Both the position numbers and the translations under genes were made by a program. 64,000 bases of DNA from Microvirga zambiensis WSM3693 (GTDB lineage: Bacteria; Pseudomonadota; Alphaproteobacteria; Rhizobiales; Beijerinckiaceae), in NCBI RefSeq assembly GCF_016735695.1, contig NZ_JAERQD010000036.1, positions 1 to 64,000 on the forward strand, given 5' to 3'. Below are positions 25,388 to 33,576 of the stretch, piece after piece (position 1 is the first letter of the stretch; every line of letters begins with the position of its first letter). The notes beneath the pieces were generated by a model. The model did not search any database. It was not told the DNA's origin and was given only the letters and a program-made list of their open reading frames with translations.

Positions 25388-26440
25388 GTGAGCGACGCGT
25401 CCACACGTCCTTACGCTGTCGTGACCGGTGGCTCCAACGGGATCGGTCTCGAACTCGCTCGTCAGTTCGCCCGGAACGGCTATGACGTCCTGATCGCTGC
25501 CGAGAATCCCGGACACCTGTCGGAAGCGGCTCGTCAGCTTTCGGCCGACGGCACCCAGATCACGACCCATGCCGCCGATCTGTCGCGTGAAGACGGTGTC
25601 AGAAGCCTCTACGAGGCGCTTCGATCGCCGAACAGGCCCGTCGATGTCCTGTGCGTCAATGCGGGCATCGGCCTCGGTGGAGCGTTTGCAGAAACCGATC
25701 TCGAAACCGAGCTCAAGATGATCGACCTGAACGTGCGCGGTGCCGTACAGCTCACCAAGTACGTCCTGAAGGACATGGTGGCGCGCAACAGCGGGAAACT
25801 GCTGTTCACGTCCTCGATCGCCGCGACCATGCCGGATCCGTTCGAGGCGGTCTATGGCGGGACGAAGGTCTTTCTGCGCTGGTTCGGCGAGGCACTGCGA
25901 AACGAGCTGAAGGACACGGACATCGGCGTCACGGTGCTCATGCCGGGGGTGACAGACACCAACTTCTTCAACCGCGCGGACATGCTCGACACGAAGGTCG
26001 GCGCGTCCAAGAGCAAGGACGATCCGGCGGTTGTCGCCAAGGCTGCCTTTGACGCTCTGCAGTCGGGGAAGGACAGGGTCACGCCGACCCTGAAGAACAA
26101 GATCATGGGCACCGTCGCCGACGGACGCCGTCGGGGCACAGGTGCACCGGGGCCTGTCGGAGCCGTGTTCGGCAAAGAAGTAGAGAGAGCTTCATGCCTG
26201 ACTATGTCCGCCCAGTACACCTGTCCGGCCGGCAAGCTACTGCAACAGTTCCTGCGCAACTACGCGGTGGCGCACACCGACAGTGCTCATGACGGCATTC
26301 GCAAGTACCGTGCCTCAAAGGGATTGCCAACCATGCGAGCTCAAGGCGCTGTTCTGCCCGAACATCCTGACCGTAAGGTGCTGCGTAGCGTCCATGAAGA
26401 AGTGCGCGATCAGGCACATCCGTTAGCTGGAACACCGTAG
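25388..26440 (+). CDS. Short-chain dehydrogenase/reductase with a frameshifted C-terminus
   Basis: The first 245 residues are a normal SDR: cofactor motif TGGSNGIG, NAG, and the catalytic Ser and YxxxK in SSIAATMPDPFEAVYGGTK. After about 26120 the reading frame loses family resemblance. Another frame there gives AVGAQVHRGLSEPCSAKK and a stop at 26181-26183, the expected SDR end. A small deletion near 26117-26127 therefore probably extends the protein by about 85 unrelated residues. GTG 25388 follows AAAGGA. Annotated as a gene because the catalytic core is intact. Confidence 0.7.
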   Translation: MSDASTRPYAVVTGGSNGIGLELARQFARNGYDVLIAAENPGHLSEAARQLSADGTQITTHAADLSREDGVRSLYEALRSPNRPVDVLCVNAGIGLGGAFAETDLETELKMIDLNVRGAVQLTKYVLKDMVARNSGKLLFTSSIAATMPDPFEAVYGGTKVFLRWFGEALRNELKDTDIGVTVLMPGVTDTNFFNRADMLDTKVGASKSKDDPAVVAKAAFDALQSGKDRVTPTLKNKIMGTVADGRRRGTGAPGPVGAVFGKEVERASCLTMSAQYTCPAGKLLQQFLRNYAVAHTDSAHDGIRKYRASKGLPTMRAQGAVLPEHPDRKVLRSVHEEVRDQAHPLAGTP

Positions 26441-26739
26441 TTCGCAACCTCATGCAACATCGCTCAAAACCTGCGCCGTATGGCTCGGCTGGCTGCGGCA
26501 GCGGCTGCCTGAGTGAGGAAGGGCGAGGGCTGAGGCCAGCGGCCTTGGGTTCTAGTCAGCACCCAGTCGTTAAGAAGCTAAGACGGGAATCCAGCGGCCC
26601 GATCGGCGGAGTTTTTCAACGTAATCGACCCGTCTCTGACGTCTAGAGAAGCCTCGATCGACATGGCGGTGGCGCGGCGGCATCCGTTGATTACACTTCC
26701 ACATCAGCGTCGCGCGAACCCGGGGGAAGGATTTGAGCC
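26441..26739. other. Intergenic stretch without a supported gene
   Basis: Nothing recognisable on either strand; it leads into the arginase-family pseudogene. Confidence 0.5.
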
Positions 26740-27287
26740 ATGGCGATCGACCCACGCAAGGTTTTGCGCCTCAACTTGCCGCAGTGGCAGGGTGGTGACC
26801 GGGGCCCAACTACCGCATCGGAGGACGGGCGCTGGCCGCCATCGCGCCTGTGCCGCAAGGGCCGGAGGAGACCGTCTCGGTTCCCTTCGCCGTGAGAGAC
26901 GAGCGGCCCGTCGAACGCGGCATCGTCTCGCGTTAGGCTCTGCTCGAGCAGCTCGTTGCCGCTCGCACGGCTATCGACCAGCATAGCCCGGAGGCGATCG
27001 TGACGCTGGGCGGGGACTACCACGTCGATCTGGCGCCGATCGCCTATCTCAGCGAGCGCTACGGCGACAACTTGGCCGTGCTCTGGATCGATGCCCATCC
27101 CGACATCATGCTTCCAGCGAAGAACCTATACGCCCACACGCATGTGCTCGCGACGCCTATGGGCGAAGGCGATCCGGACTTCGGGGCGGCGGTGCGTCGG
27201 ACGGTGCATCCGAAGCGCGTCCTCTATGTCGGCCTAACTGAGACCTCGCCTGTCGAGAGCGGTTGCACGAGCGCCGATCGTTGGTAG
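26740..27287 (+). pseudogene. Arginase/agmatinase-family pseudogene
   Basis: The start MAIDPRKVLRLNLPQWQGGD is followed by a frameshift near 26795. The restored frame continues NYRIGGRALAAIAPVPQGPEE, hits a TAG at 26934-26936, then reads ALLEQLVAARTAIDQ and TLGGDYHVDLAPIAYLSERYG. The ureohydrolase metal motif is visible as LWIDAHPD, but the second motif (DxDxxDP) is missing because the frame ends soon after VGLTETSPVE. At least two disabling lesions and a truncated C-terminus make this non-functional. Confidence 0.8.
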
Positions 27288-27292
27288 GATGC

Positions 27293-28150
27293 CTAACGCA
27301 TTGAATAAAGATAAGCGGCGATGTCACGCGCATCTCGCTCGGTCACGCCCAGGTCTGGCATGGCGGAGAGCGGGTTGACCCTCTGTGGATGACGCAGCCA
27401 CTCGATCATATGCGCCGGCTCGTTCGTTAGAACGCCGGCGATATAGGTCTGTTCGGCGATACCGGCCAGAGGTGGTCCTACCTGGGCGTCGGGGCCCCGG
27501 ATGCCGGGTATGAAATGACAGGTTGAGCACGCATATTGCCCGATCGCGATCCGACCGCGCTGCACTGCGCCCTCCCGCTCCCATGGGGCCTCGGAATCGG
27601 GGGCATTCGATCCGCCCATGCGGGCCGATGTCCGGCCGGGTCGAAGTGCCCGGTATTCTGCGGGCGTCAGCTTCGGAGCACTTTTCAGGAACGCCACAAG
27701 GGCCCAACGCTCGTCTTCACTGAGACGAAACCTCCATGCCGGCATTCCTGTCAGCTTGATCCCGTTCGAGATGGACCAATACATCTCGGGTGCGGACAGA
27801 TCCCGGCCCATTTGGGCGAAGTTCGGCGGGGAGGGATTCATTCCGAGACCGATCACGCCGGGCGCAACTCCCGGTGCGCCATGGCATTGCAGACAATGGT
27901 TCTCGAACAGGACGAGCCCCCTGGCGATAACATCTGCGTTGGCTAAGTCCAATGGCGGCGGCTCTTTGGAGGCATGCGACTGGACCGATTGGCGCCGCGC
28001 CGTGCTCAAGATCCAGTAGACCAGCGGCGTATGCTGCTTGGTCGCCGATATGTCATACACACCGGAGTAGATATAGCCCAGAAAGCCGCCAACACCTGAC
28101 GTTAAAAGAACAAAAGCCCAGAACACGATAGAGGAAGGTGAACGTGGCAT
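27293..28150 (-). CDS. Membrane-anchored diheme cytochrome c
   Basis: 285 residues with one N-terminal membrane helix (IVFWAFVLLTSGVGGFLGYIY) and two c-type heme sites, CLQCH at 86-90 and CSTCH at 208-212. Candidate distal Met ligands occur in KLTGMPAWR and PLSAMPDLG. The C-terminal domain resembles the cytochrome at 39027-39608: both have an IPG segment after the heme motif, a conserved Ile-Gly/Ala-Gly-Val segment, W-I/L-x-x-P and an AAYLYS-M/L-R ending. It may belong to the same electron chain as the PQQ-oxidase operon. ATG 28150 starts just before the membrane helix. Confidence 0.85.
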   Translation of the reverse strand: MPRSPSSIVFWAFVLLTSGVGGFLGYIYSGVYDISATKQHTPLVYWILSTARRQSVQSHASKEPPPLDLANADVIARGLVLFENHCLQCHGAPGVAPGVIGLGMNPSPPNFAQMGRDLSAPEMYWSISNGIKLTGMPAWRFRLSEDERWALVAFLKSAPKLTPAEYRALRPGRTSARMGGSNAPDSEAPWEREGAVQRGRIAIGQYACSTCHFIPGIRGPDAQVGPPLAGIAEQTYIAGVLTNEPAHMIEWLRHPQRVNPLSAMPDLGVTERDARDIAAYLYSMR

Positions 28151-28358
28151 CGGCACTTGTTTCCAGGAGGCACTAGCCGCCTCGGGAAAACCGTATCTAG
28201 CGGCCCGTAAGGCCAAGGCAAATCTGGACACAAAGAGAAGAGACGCGACGGGTCCCTGCTCATGGGAAAGTGCCCCAGCCGGCCGAACCCAACTGATAAC
28301 GAGGTGAACATTTCTGCGGGCCGATCATTGGAGGATGTCCACGAAAAGGGAGAAGATC

Positions 28359-28592
28359 ATGTCCGATGGAGTGTCTGCCGAGTCTGTCGATATTAGCCGG
28401 GACGAAAGGATCAGGCAAAGGGCCTATGAGATATGGGAAACCGAGGGACGCAAGGGAAATCCTGGAGACCATTGGCTCAGGGCCGAAAATGAGCTTCGTG
28501 AGGGCAATGAGGAGCGTTCCGAGGCGACTGTCGAGAATGCTCCGGCGGCTGCCGCTGCAAGGGCCAACTCTGCTGCAAACGGTAAGTCTTGA
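28359..28592 (+). CDS. DUF2934 family small protein
   Basis: 77 residues. The block RIRQRAYEIWETEGRKGNPG followed by DHWLRAENEL is the DUF2934 signature. The tail is Ala/Asn-rich and probably disordered. Start ATG 28359 has GGGAG (28348-28352); the ATG at 28335 has its GGAGG immediately adjacent. The family has no established function. It sits next to the stress sigma factor gene, transcribed towards it. Confidence 0.8.
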   Translation: MSDGVSAESVDISRDERIRQRAYEIWETEGRKGNPGDHWLRAENELREGNEERSEATVENAPAAAAARANSAANGKS

Positions 28593-28648
28593 CGAACCCG
28601 CGGCTGGGGAGGGCAGATCGTTGCGCCTGCCGTGCATTGGGAATGCGC

Positions 28649-29197
28649 TCAGGGCGACTGCAAGAACAGGGCAGCTTTGACCAGGCGATCGGGCCCTAGG
28701 TCTTCACCGCCGCCAACCTTCAGGAGTTCCGCCAGCCGGGTGCGGGCGCGGTTAACACGGCTCTTGATCGTGCCAACATTCGTGTCGCAGATCTGCGCTG
28801 CCTCCTCGTACGAGACACCTTCGGCAGCGACGAGCAGAAGCGCCTCGCGCTGCTCCAGGCTGATTTTCGCGAGAGCCGACTGCATATCCTTGAAGTCCAG
28901 GTGTGATCCCTGTTCCGGCATTACCGCCAATTTGCCGGCCATGACGCCGTCTGGATCTTCCACTTCACGTTTGCGCTTGCGGTACTGAGTGTGGAAGAGG
29001 TTGCGCAGGATCGTGAGTAGCCATGCCTGCATGTTCGAACCGGGGAGGAATTTGTCCAGGTTCTCCAACCCTCTCAGCAGAGCACCCTGGACGAGATCGT
29101 CCGCCTTCTCCACGCTGCCGCTCAGCGAGATGGCAAAAGCACGCAAGTGCGGGATAGTGACCAGCATTTCCTGACGAATGTCGTCCTCAGTCGCCAT
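28649..29197 (-). CDS. ecfG: EcfG-type general stress response sigma factor
   Basis: A 182-residue ECF sigma factor. Region 2 shows HLRAFAISLSG, then KADDLVQGALLRG and GSNMQAWLLTILRNLFHTQ. Region 4 shows ISLEQREALLLVAAEG and TNVGTIKSRVNRAR. This pattern matches the EcfG group that directs the alphaproteobacterial general stress response. The start overlaps the end of nepR by 11 bp, as in other nepR-ecfG operons. Several nearby genes carry matching EcfG promoter boxes. A second copy elsewhere in the genome is possible. No phyR gene lies in the window. Confidence 0.88.
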   Translation of the reverse strand: MATEDDIRQEMLVTIPHLRAFAISLSGSVEKADDLVQGALLRGLENLDKFLPGSNMQAWLLTILRNLFHTQYRKRKREVEDPDGVMAGKLAVMPEQGSHLDFKDMQSALAKISLEQREALLLVAAEGVSYEEAAQICDTNVGTIKSRVNRARTRLAELLKVGGGEDLGPDRLVKAALFLQSP

Positions 29198-29441
29198 CGC
29201 CCTTATGACCCTCCCGATCCAACTGAGCAAGGAGCTGAACGAAACGGTCGGGGACCGGCTCGCTCATCAGTTGCGCTTAGAAGGTTTGGAGCTTCTCGCC
29301 GAGAAAGGTTGCGACATGTAGCGGAAGAGCCGGCTCTGGCCCAGGGTCACCCTGGAGGTCGAGGATCTCTTCAAGCGCCCCTTTCTCGTCCGAGGCGATA
29401 CTGTCCTTGTGGATGTCGACCACGCTCTCGTCTCCTGGCAT
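29187..29441 (-). pseudogene. nepR: nepR anti-sigma factor gene interrupted by one in-frame stop
   Basis: The frame from ATG 29441 gives 54 residues ending VATFLGEKLQTF, then TAA (29277-29279), then AQLMSEPVPDRFVQLLAQLD and EGHKGDGD before TGA at 29187-29189. The block L-x-x-[F/Y]-Y-x6-PVPDRF is the NepR core, and the TAA falls exactly at the conserved Tyr codon (TAC or TAT to TAA). The rest of the frame is undisturbed and the overlap with ecfG is kept. An ATG 12 nt after the stop could restart a 26-residue C-terminal piece. Either the anti-sigma factor is lost or the base is a sequence error. Confidence 0.75.
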
Positions 29442-29583
29442 AGGTAGGTACGCTCCTGAGGCTCATGTGCCGGGAGGATAGACAGCCTTATGTCATCGGG
29501 AAGGTCTCGCCATTAACCTATGATACGCGTGACCCAGATACACGTTGTCTCCCAAGGAGGCATCGGTCGTCGGCTGTTGTTGA

Positions 29584-30147
29584 CTAGACAAGTCCGGCGA
29601 CCAGCTTTCGTCTTAGTGCCTCCTCGGCGGTCAGATACCAGTTCGTCTCGGCGCAACGCCGGATTTCCTCTTCGCTCACGTCGCTACCGGCAATGAGCTC
29701 GGCAAAGCCAGCCCGTTCCAATTCGATTCCCTTCTCCAACTCAGCGATCTTGGCCTTGGTCATTTGAAGGACGGCTGTTAACGGACCGCCTTGAGACTCT
29801 TCCTTTTCAATGCGGCGGCCATGGATCAGAAGCGCGGTATCGTGCGCGAGATAGCGGTGGGTGTTAGGAAATGCCGCCATCACAACCACCCCGGCTGAGT
29901 AGACGGTCGTTGTGCCGAAGAAGATCATCTCGCGTTTCAGATGCTCGCGACTCAGGCGGATCTGGAGCGCCATGCGCCGTCCGATATCAGCTTCGCCGCC
30001 CTGTGTAGTCAATTCCAGCACAATCGGACCATCGCGTTCGAGCGCCTTGGCCAGTTGATCGAAGAACCTGCCCAACATCTCCTCGTCGACCGTGCCGAAC
30101 AGACGAATATGAGGGTTAAGAAGCAGGGCAATGCGCTCCAATGGCAT
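29584..30147 (-). CDS. ClpP-like serine protease (peptidase S14 fold)
   Basis: About 187 residues of the ClpP/crotonase fold. LELTTQGGEADIGRRMALQI matches the ClpP N-terminal beta-alpha unit, the nucleophile Ser is in TTVYSAGVVVMAAF, and the His is in TALLIHGRR. LTAEEAL near the end fits the ClpP C-terminus. It diverges from housekeeping ClpP and is probably an accessory or stress-related subunit. The start is uncertain: a GTG at 30162 is possible, and ATG 30147 has GAGGA directly adjacent. Confidence 0.75.
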   Translation of the reverse strand: MPLERIALLLNPHIRLFGTVDEEMLGRFFDQLAKALERDGPIVLELTTQGGEADIGRRMALQIRLSREHLKREMIFFGTTTVYSAGVVVMAAFPNTHRYLAHDTALLIHGRRIEKEESQGGPLTAVLQMTKAKIAELEKGIELERAGFAELIAGSDVSEEEIRRCAETNWYLTAEEALRRKLVAGLV

Positions 30148-30242
30148 TCCTCGCAGACACACTTAAGGAACGTGGCCGTGAAGCCTCGCTCCCGCTTTCT
30201 CCGTCTGACCCACTCGCCTCGAAAGGTGGGACAATAGGCGCC

Positions 30243-30410
30243 TTACTTCTGACGCTGATTTTCTTGACGTTGATTCTGCTGTTTACCGCGTTGTTCTTCC
30301 TGCCGTTGTTCTTCCTGGCGCTGGTCGGCTTGGCGCATGCCTTGCCCGCCGCGCTGCTCGTTCTGGCGTTGCTTCCCCGGGTTCTGATCGTCTTGCCGTT
30401 GATGGCCCAT
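30243..30410 (-). CDS. Gln/Arg-rich low-complexity small protein
   Basis: 55 residues with no hydrophobic core, almost entirely Gln, Arg, Glu, Asn, Lys and Gly, including repeated RQEEQRQEEQ and NQRQENQRQK blocks. It has a very strong ribosome binding site (AAGGAGGA, 4 nt before ATG 30410), which argues that it is translated. It is expected to be disordered and basic. No family recognised. It lies between the ClpP-like gene and a small membrane protein gene. Confidence 0.6.
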   Translation of the reverse strand: MGHQRQDDQNPGKQRQNEQRGGQGMRQADQRQEEQRQEEQRGKQQNQRQENQRQK

Positions 30411-30610
30411 GGGTTCCTCCTTGGGCTGGATGTGCCGCAATCGAAGTCCGGCACTGATGGCGAAATGAGATCGCTCTCACGGTCGGATGTGCCTTGTCCC
30501 ATGGTCGGCTCGCCATGACATTCAACTATGTGAAACTCGGCTGTCTGCTAGTGCTCGGACCTTACCCCCTGGTTCCGGAATAGCTATGTCAGTCGTCGGG
30601 CTGAGGGGAG

Positions 30611-30636
30611 GGAACCGGCTCAACTACGACACCGTT
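30611..30636 (+). promoter_or_regulatory. EcfG-dependent promoter, perfect consensus
   Basis: GGAAC (30611-30615), 17 bp, CGTT (30633-30636). It points at the 57-residue membrane protein gene, whose start is 41 bp downstream. Confidence 0.7.
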
Positions 30637-30677
30637 GCTCTCGCGGCGAGCACTCGGCCGAGAGTGGGGCGATCAAA

Positions 30678-30851
30678 ATGCCGAAGAGCAGATCCTTAAG
30701 GAAGGACTTTCGCATTTTCAGCGATTCCGGCTTTCTGATTGCGCTGCTCATCATAGGATTTTTGTGCGCTCTAAGTGCCTATATCCTCATTGAAGCGAAC
30801 AATCGATATGGCATTTCCATTCGTCCCTATTGGGTGCGATTTGGGTTCTAG
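30678..30851 (+). CDS. Small single-pass membrane protein, stress-regulated candidate
   Basis: 57 residues: a basic N-terminus (MPKSRSLRKDFR), one membrane helix (FLIALLIIGFLCALSAYILI) and a short C-terminal tail ending VRFGF. The charge pattern predicts the N-terminus inside. The ribosome binding site is weak (GGGG). Support comes from the perfect EcfG box 41 bp upstream. No family recognised. Confidence 0.5.
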   Translation: MPKSRSLRKDFRIFSDSGFLIALLIIGFLCALSAYILIEANNRYGISIRPYWVRFGF

Positions 30852-30889
30852 CTCGGCTGCAATTTAATTTCGGTTACGAACACATTTTC

Positions 30890-30914
30890 GGAACATAGCC
30901 AAAGCTGAACAGTT
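30890..30914 (+). promoter_or_regulatory. EcfG-like promoter, one mismatch, upstream of the PQQ dehydrogenase
   Basis: GGAAC (30890-30894), 16 bp, AGTT (30911-30914). It lies 51 bp before the GTG start of the dehydrogenase gene and would place the whole respiratory operon under general stress control. One mismatch from consensus. Confidence 0.45.
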
Positions 30915-30965
30915 AGAGTGGAGCATTGCTGAAGTTCCTTCTCTTCGCGTTCCGGAGAACACGTC

Positions 30966-32771
30966 GTGGGATATCTCCGCGTCACGATTCTTCTGGCTGT
31001 TCCCCTGCTATTGCAGCTCTCTGTCCCGAGCCGTGCTCAGACCGGTCCTCAGCCCTCGCCTCCCCCCTTCGCTACCACGCCTGAGGACGGGCAATGGACG
31101 ATTCCGCAGAAGAATTTCGCGAGTACGCGCTACAGCGATCTGTCTGAGATCAGCGCGGAGAACGTAAAGAATCTCCAGGTCGCCTTCACTTTCTCGACCG
31201 GCGTGAACAAGGGGCAGGAGTCCGCGCCGCTCGTCGTCGGCTCGACGATGTACGTGCTCTCCCCCTATCCCAATATTCTCTATGCCCTCGACCTGACGCA
31301 GCCGGGCGCCCCAATGAAATGGCAGTACAACCCGAAGCCTGCGGCCGCGGCGCAGGGCGTTGCCTGCTGCGACGTGGTCAATCGCGGTCCCACCTTCTCC
31401 AACGGCAAGGTCTTCTTTACGACGCTCGATGCCCATGTGGTGGCAGTCAATGCCGAAACGGGCGAGGAAGTCTGGAAGACCAAGCTCGGCTATATCAACC
31501 GGGGCGAGACCATGACGATGGCTCCGCTGGTGGTGAAGGACAAAGTGATCGTCGGCATCTCCGGCGGGGAATACGGCGTACGAGGGTGGATCCAGGCCCT
31601 CGACGCCAATTCGGGGCAAAGCCTCTGGAAGGCCTACAGCACGGGGCCGGACCAGGACGTCAAGATCGGTCCGGACTTCAAGCCCTTCTACGATAGCGAC
31701 AAGGGAAAAGACCTCGGCGTCACAACTTGGCCGGCGGATGCCTGGCAGCAGGGAGGTGGCTCCGTCTGGGGCTGGATCTCCTACGATCCGGACCTCAACC
31801 TGATCTATTATGGCACCGGCAACCCTGGTCCTTGGAATGCTAGCCAGCGCCCCGGTGACAACAAGTGGACGGCGGGCATCTTCGCCCGCGATGCCGATTC
31901 CGGCGAGGCCCGCTGGTTCTACCAGACGGCGCCACACGACCTGCACGACTGGGACGGCATCAACGAGATGATTCTGCTCGACATGGAGTGGGAGGGAAAG
32001 CCGCGCAAGGTGCTCGTTCATCCCGGCCGTACCGGCTTCGTCTATGTCGTCGATCGGACGACAGGCGAGGTGCTCTCCGCCAAGCCATTCGCCGCGCTGA
32101 CGGCGGTCACTGGCGTCGATCTGAAGACGGGCCGGCTTCAATACAATGCCGACAAGGCACCGGTGATTAACCGTGTCGTCCGCGACATCTGCCCCACTGC
32201 GTCCGGCTCGAAGGATTGGAACCCGAGCGCCTTCTCGCACAAGACCGGCATTCTCTACATCCCTCACGAGAACCTGTGCATGGACTGGGAGAGCGTGGAG
32301 GCGAACTACATCGCCGGAACACCTTATGTCGGGGCCGAAGTCCGCGTGCATCCTGGCCCCGGCGGACATATGGGCGAGTTCTCGGCTTGGGATGTAAGGG
32401 AGGGCAAAGAGCTCTGGACCATCAATGAGCGCTTCCCGCTCTGGAGCGGCGCGCTCGCGACGGCGGGCGACGTGGTTTTCTACGGGAACATGGAAGGCTG
32501 GTTCAAGGCCGTTCATGCCCGCACGGGCGAGGTGTTGTGGCAGTTCAAGACGGCATCCGGGATCATCGGGCAACCGACTACCTATCGCGGACCTGACGGC
32601 AAGCAATATGTGGCGATCCTGTCCGGCGTCGGCGGATGGGCTGGCGCGATCGTGTCCGGCGATCTCGACCCTCGGGACGGAACGGCCGCTACAGGTTTCG
32701 TCAACGCCATGCGGGACCTGAAGAACGTCACCACCACGGGAGGGACGCTCTATGTGTTCAAGCTCCCATAA
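30966..32771 (+). CDS. PQQ-dependent alcohol dehydrogenase, lanthanide-type active site
   Basis: A 601-residue periplasmic quinoprotein with a signal peptide ending near SRAQ and an eight-bladed propeller of W-motifs. Active-site features: adjacent Cys134-Cys135 (the PQQ-stacking disulfide), Glu202, Asn286, catalytic Asp328 and Asp330 in PHDLHDWDGINE. The extra Asp two residues after the catalytic Asp is the XoxF/ExaF lanthanide ligand; calcium-type MxaF has Ala there. The Glu to Asn spacing (84) equals that of XoxF. It should oxidise a primary alcohol and pass electrons to a cytochrome c. GTG 30966 has GGAG 8 nt upstream. The substrate could be methanol, ethanol or a larger alcohol. Confidence 0.9.
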   Translation: MGYLRVTILLAVPLLLQLSVPSRAQTGPQPSPPPFATTPEDGQWTIPQKNFASTRYSDLSEISAENVKNLQVAFTFSTGVNKGQESAPLVVGSTMYVLSPYPNILYALDLTQPGAPMKWQYNPKPAAAAQGVACCDVVNRGPTFSNGKVFFTTLDAHVVAVNAETGEEVWKTKLGYINRGETMTMAPLVVKDKVIVGISGGEYGVRGWIQALDANSGQSLWKAYSTGPDQDVKIGPDFKPFYDSDKGKDLGVTTWPADAWQQGGGSVWGWISYDPDLNLIYYGTGNPGPWNASQRPGDNKWTAGIFARDADSGEARWFYQTAPHDLHDWDGINEMILLDMEWEGKPRKVLVHPGRTGFVYVVDRTTGEVLSAKPFAALTAVTGVDLKTGRLQYNADKAPVINRVVRDICPTASGSKDWNPSAFSHKTGILYIPHENLCMDWESVEANYIAGTPYVGAEVRVHPGPGGHMGEFSAWDVREGKELWTINERFPLWSGALATAGDVVFYGNMEGWFKAVHARTGEVLWQFKTASGIIGQPTTYRGPDGKQYVAILSGVGGWAGAIVSGDLDPRDGTAATGFVNAMRDLKNVTTTGGTLYVFKLP

Positions 32772-33576
32772 AATTTGTGCAGTTGCGGCCCTTCTCATCT
32801 TGTCGGGCGGCGTACAGGCACGAGAGCTTCGTGTCTGTGCCGATCCCAACAACTTGCCGATGTCCAATAAGGCCGGGGAGGGGTTCGAGAACAAGATCGT
32901 CGATCTGATCGCCCGGGAACTGAAAGTCGAGGTCAGCTATATCTGGTGGGCCCAGCGTCGCGGCTTCCTCCGCAATACCCTCAAGGCCGGGATCTGCGAT
33001 CTCGTTCCGGGCCTGCCTGCCAATCTCGAAGGCGTCCGCACGACCGCCCCCTATTACCGGACATCCTACGTTTTCGTGACGCGCTCCAGCGGGCCCGAGA
33101 TTTCCTCATTCGACGATCCGGTTCTTCGCCAAGTGAAGGTGGGCGTGCACCTGATCGGTGACGATGGCGCCAATACGCCGCCTGCTCATGCCCTGGCTCG
33201 CCGCGGAATCACCGACAACGTGCGCGGATACATGATCTATGGCGATTACAATGAGCCGAATCCTCCGGCGCGCATTCTGGATGCGCTTGCCGACGGCTCG
33301 ATCGATGTCGCGATCGTCTGGGGGGCGTTGGGGGGCTACTTCGCCCAGCATGAAAAGGTCCCGCTGAAAGTCACGCCCGTGCGGCCGGCCTTCGACGGGC
33401 CGCAGTTGCCCATGGTCTTCGACATCTCCATGGCCGTGCGCAAGGAGGACGAGGCCCTGCGTCAGGAAATCGATACGGTTCTCGCCCGACGCCGTGTGGA
33501 TATCGAAGCCATTCTGGCCGGATATGGCGTTCCGCGTCTCGATGGCGGCCTGCGACAGGAGGAGCGGGCACCATGA
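32752..33576 (+). CDS. MxaJ/XoxJ-like periplasmic protein associated with the PQQ dehydrogenase
   Basis: A 274-residue periplasmic protein of the amino-acid-binding (SBP family 3) fold with a signal peptide ending near VQARE. The opening LRVCADPNNLPMSNKAGEGFENKI and the segment ADGSIDVAIVWGALGGYF are typical of the quinoprotein-dehydrogenase-associated subfamily that includes MxaJ and XoxJ. XoxJ is thought to help load or activate the dehydrogenase. The start overlaps the dehydrogenase gene by 20 bp. Confidence 0.85.
   Translation: MCSSSHKICAVAALLILSGGVQARELRVCADPNNLPMSNKAGEGFENKIVDLIARELKVEVSYIWWAQRRGFLRNTLKAGICDLVPGLPANLEGVRTTAPYYRTSYVFVTRSSGPEISSFDDPVLRQVKVGVHLIGDDGANTPPAHALARRGITDNVRGYMIYGDYNEPNPPARILDALADGSIDVAIVWGALGGYFAQHEKVPLKVTPVRPAFDGPQLPMVFDISMAVRKEDEALRQEIDTVLARRRVDIEAILAGYGVPRLDGGLRQEERAP

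Noticed and set aside
30283-30525. Overlapping minus-strand frame (80 codons) over the Gln-rich protein
   Set aside because: The frame with the strong ribosome binding site at 30410 is preferred.
31008-32894. 628-codon open frame antisense to the PQQ dehydrogenase
   Set aside because: It mirrors the high-GC codon use of the dehydrogenase gene, has no ribosome binding site and no recognisable domains.
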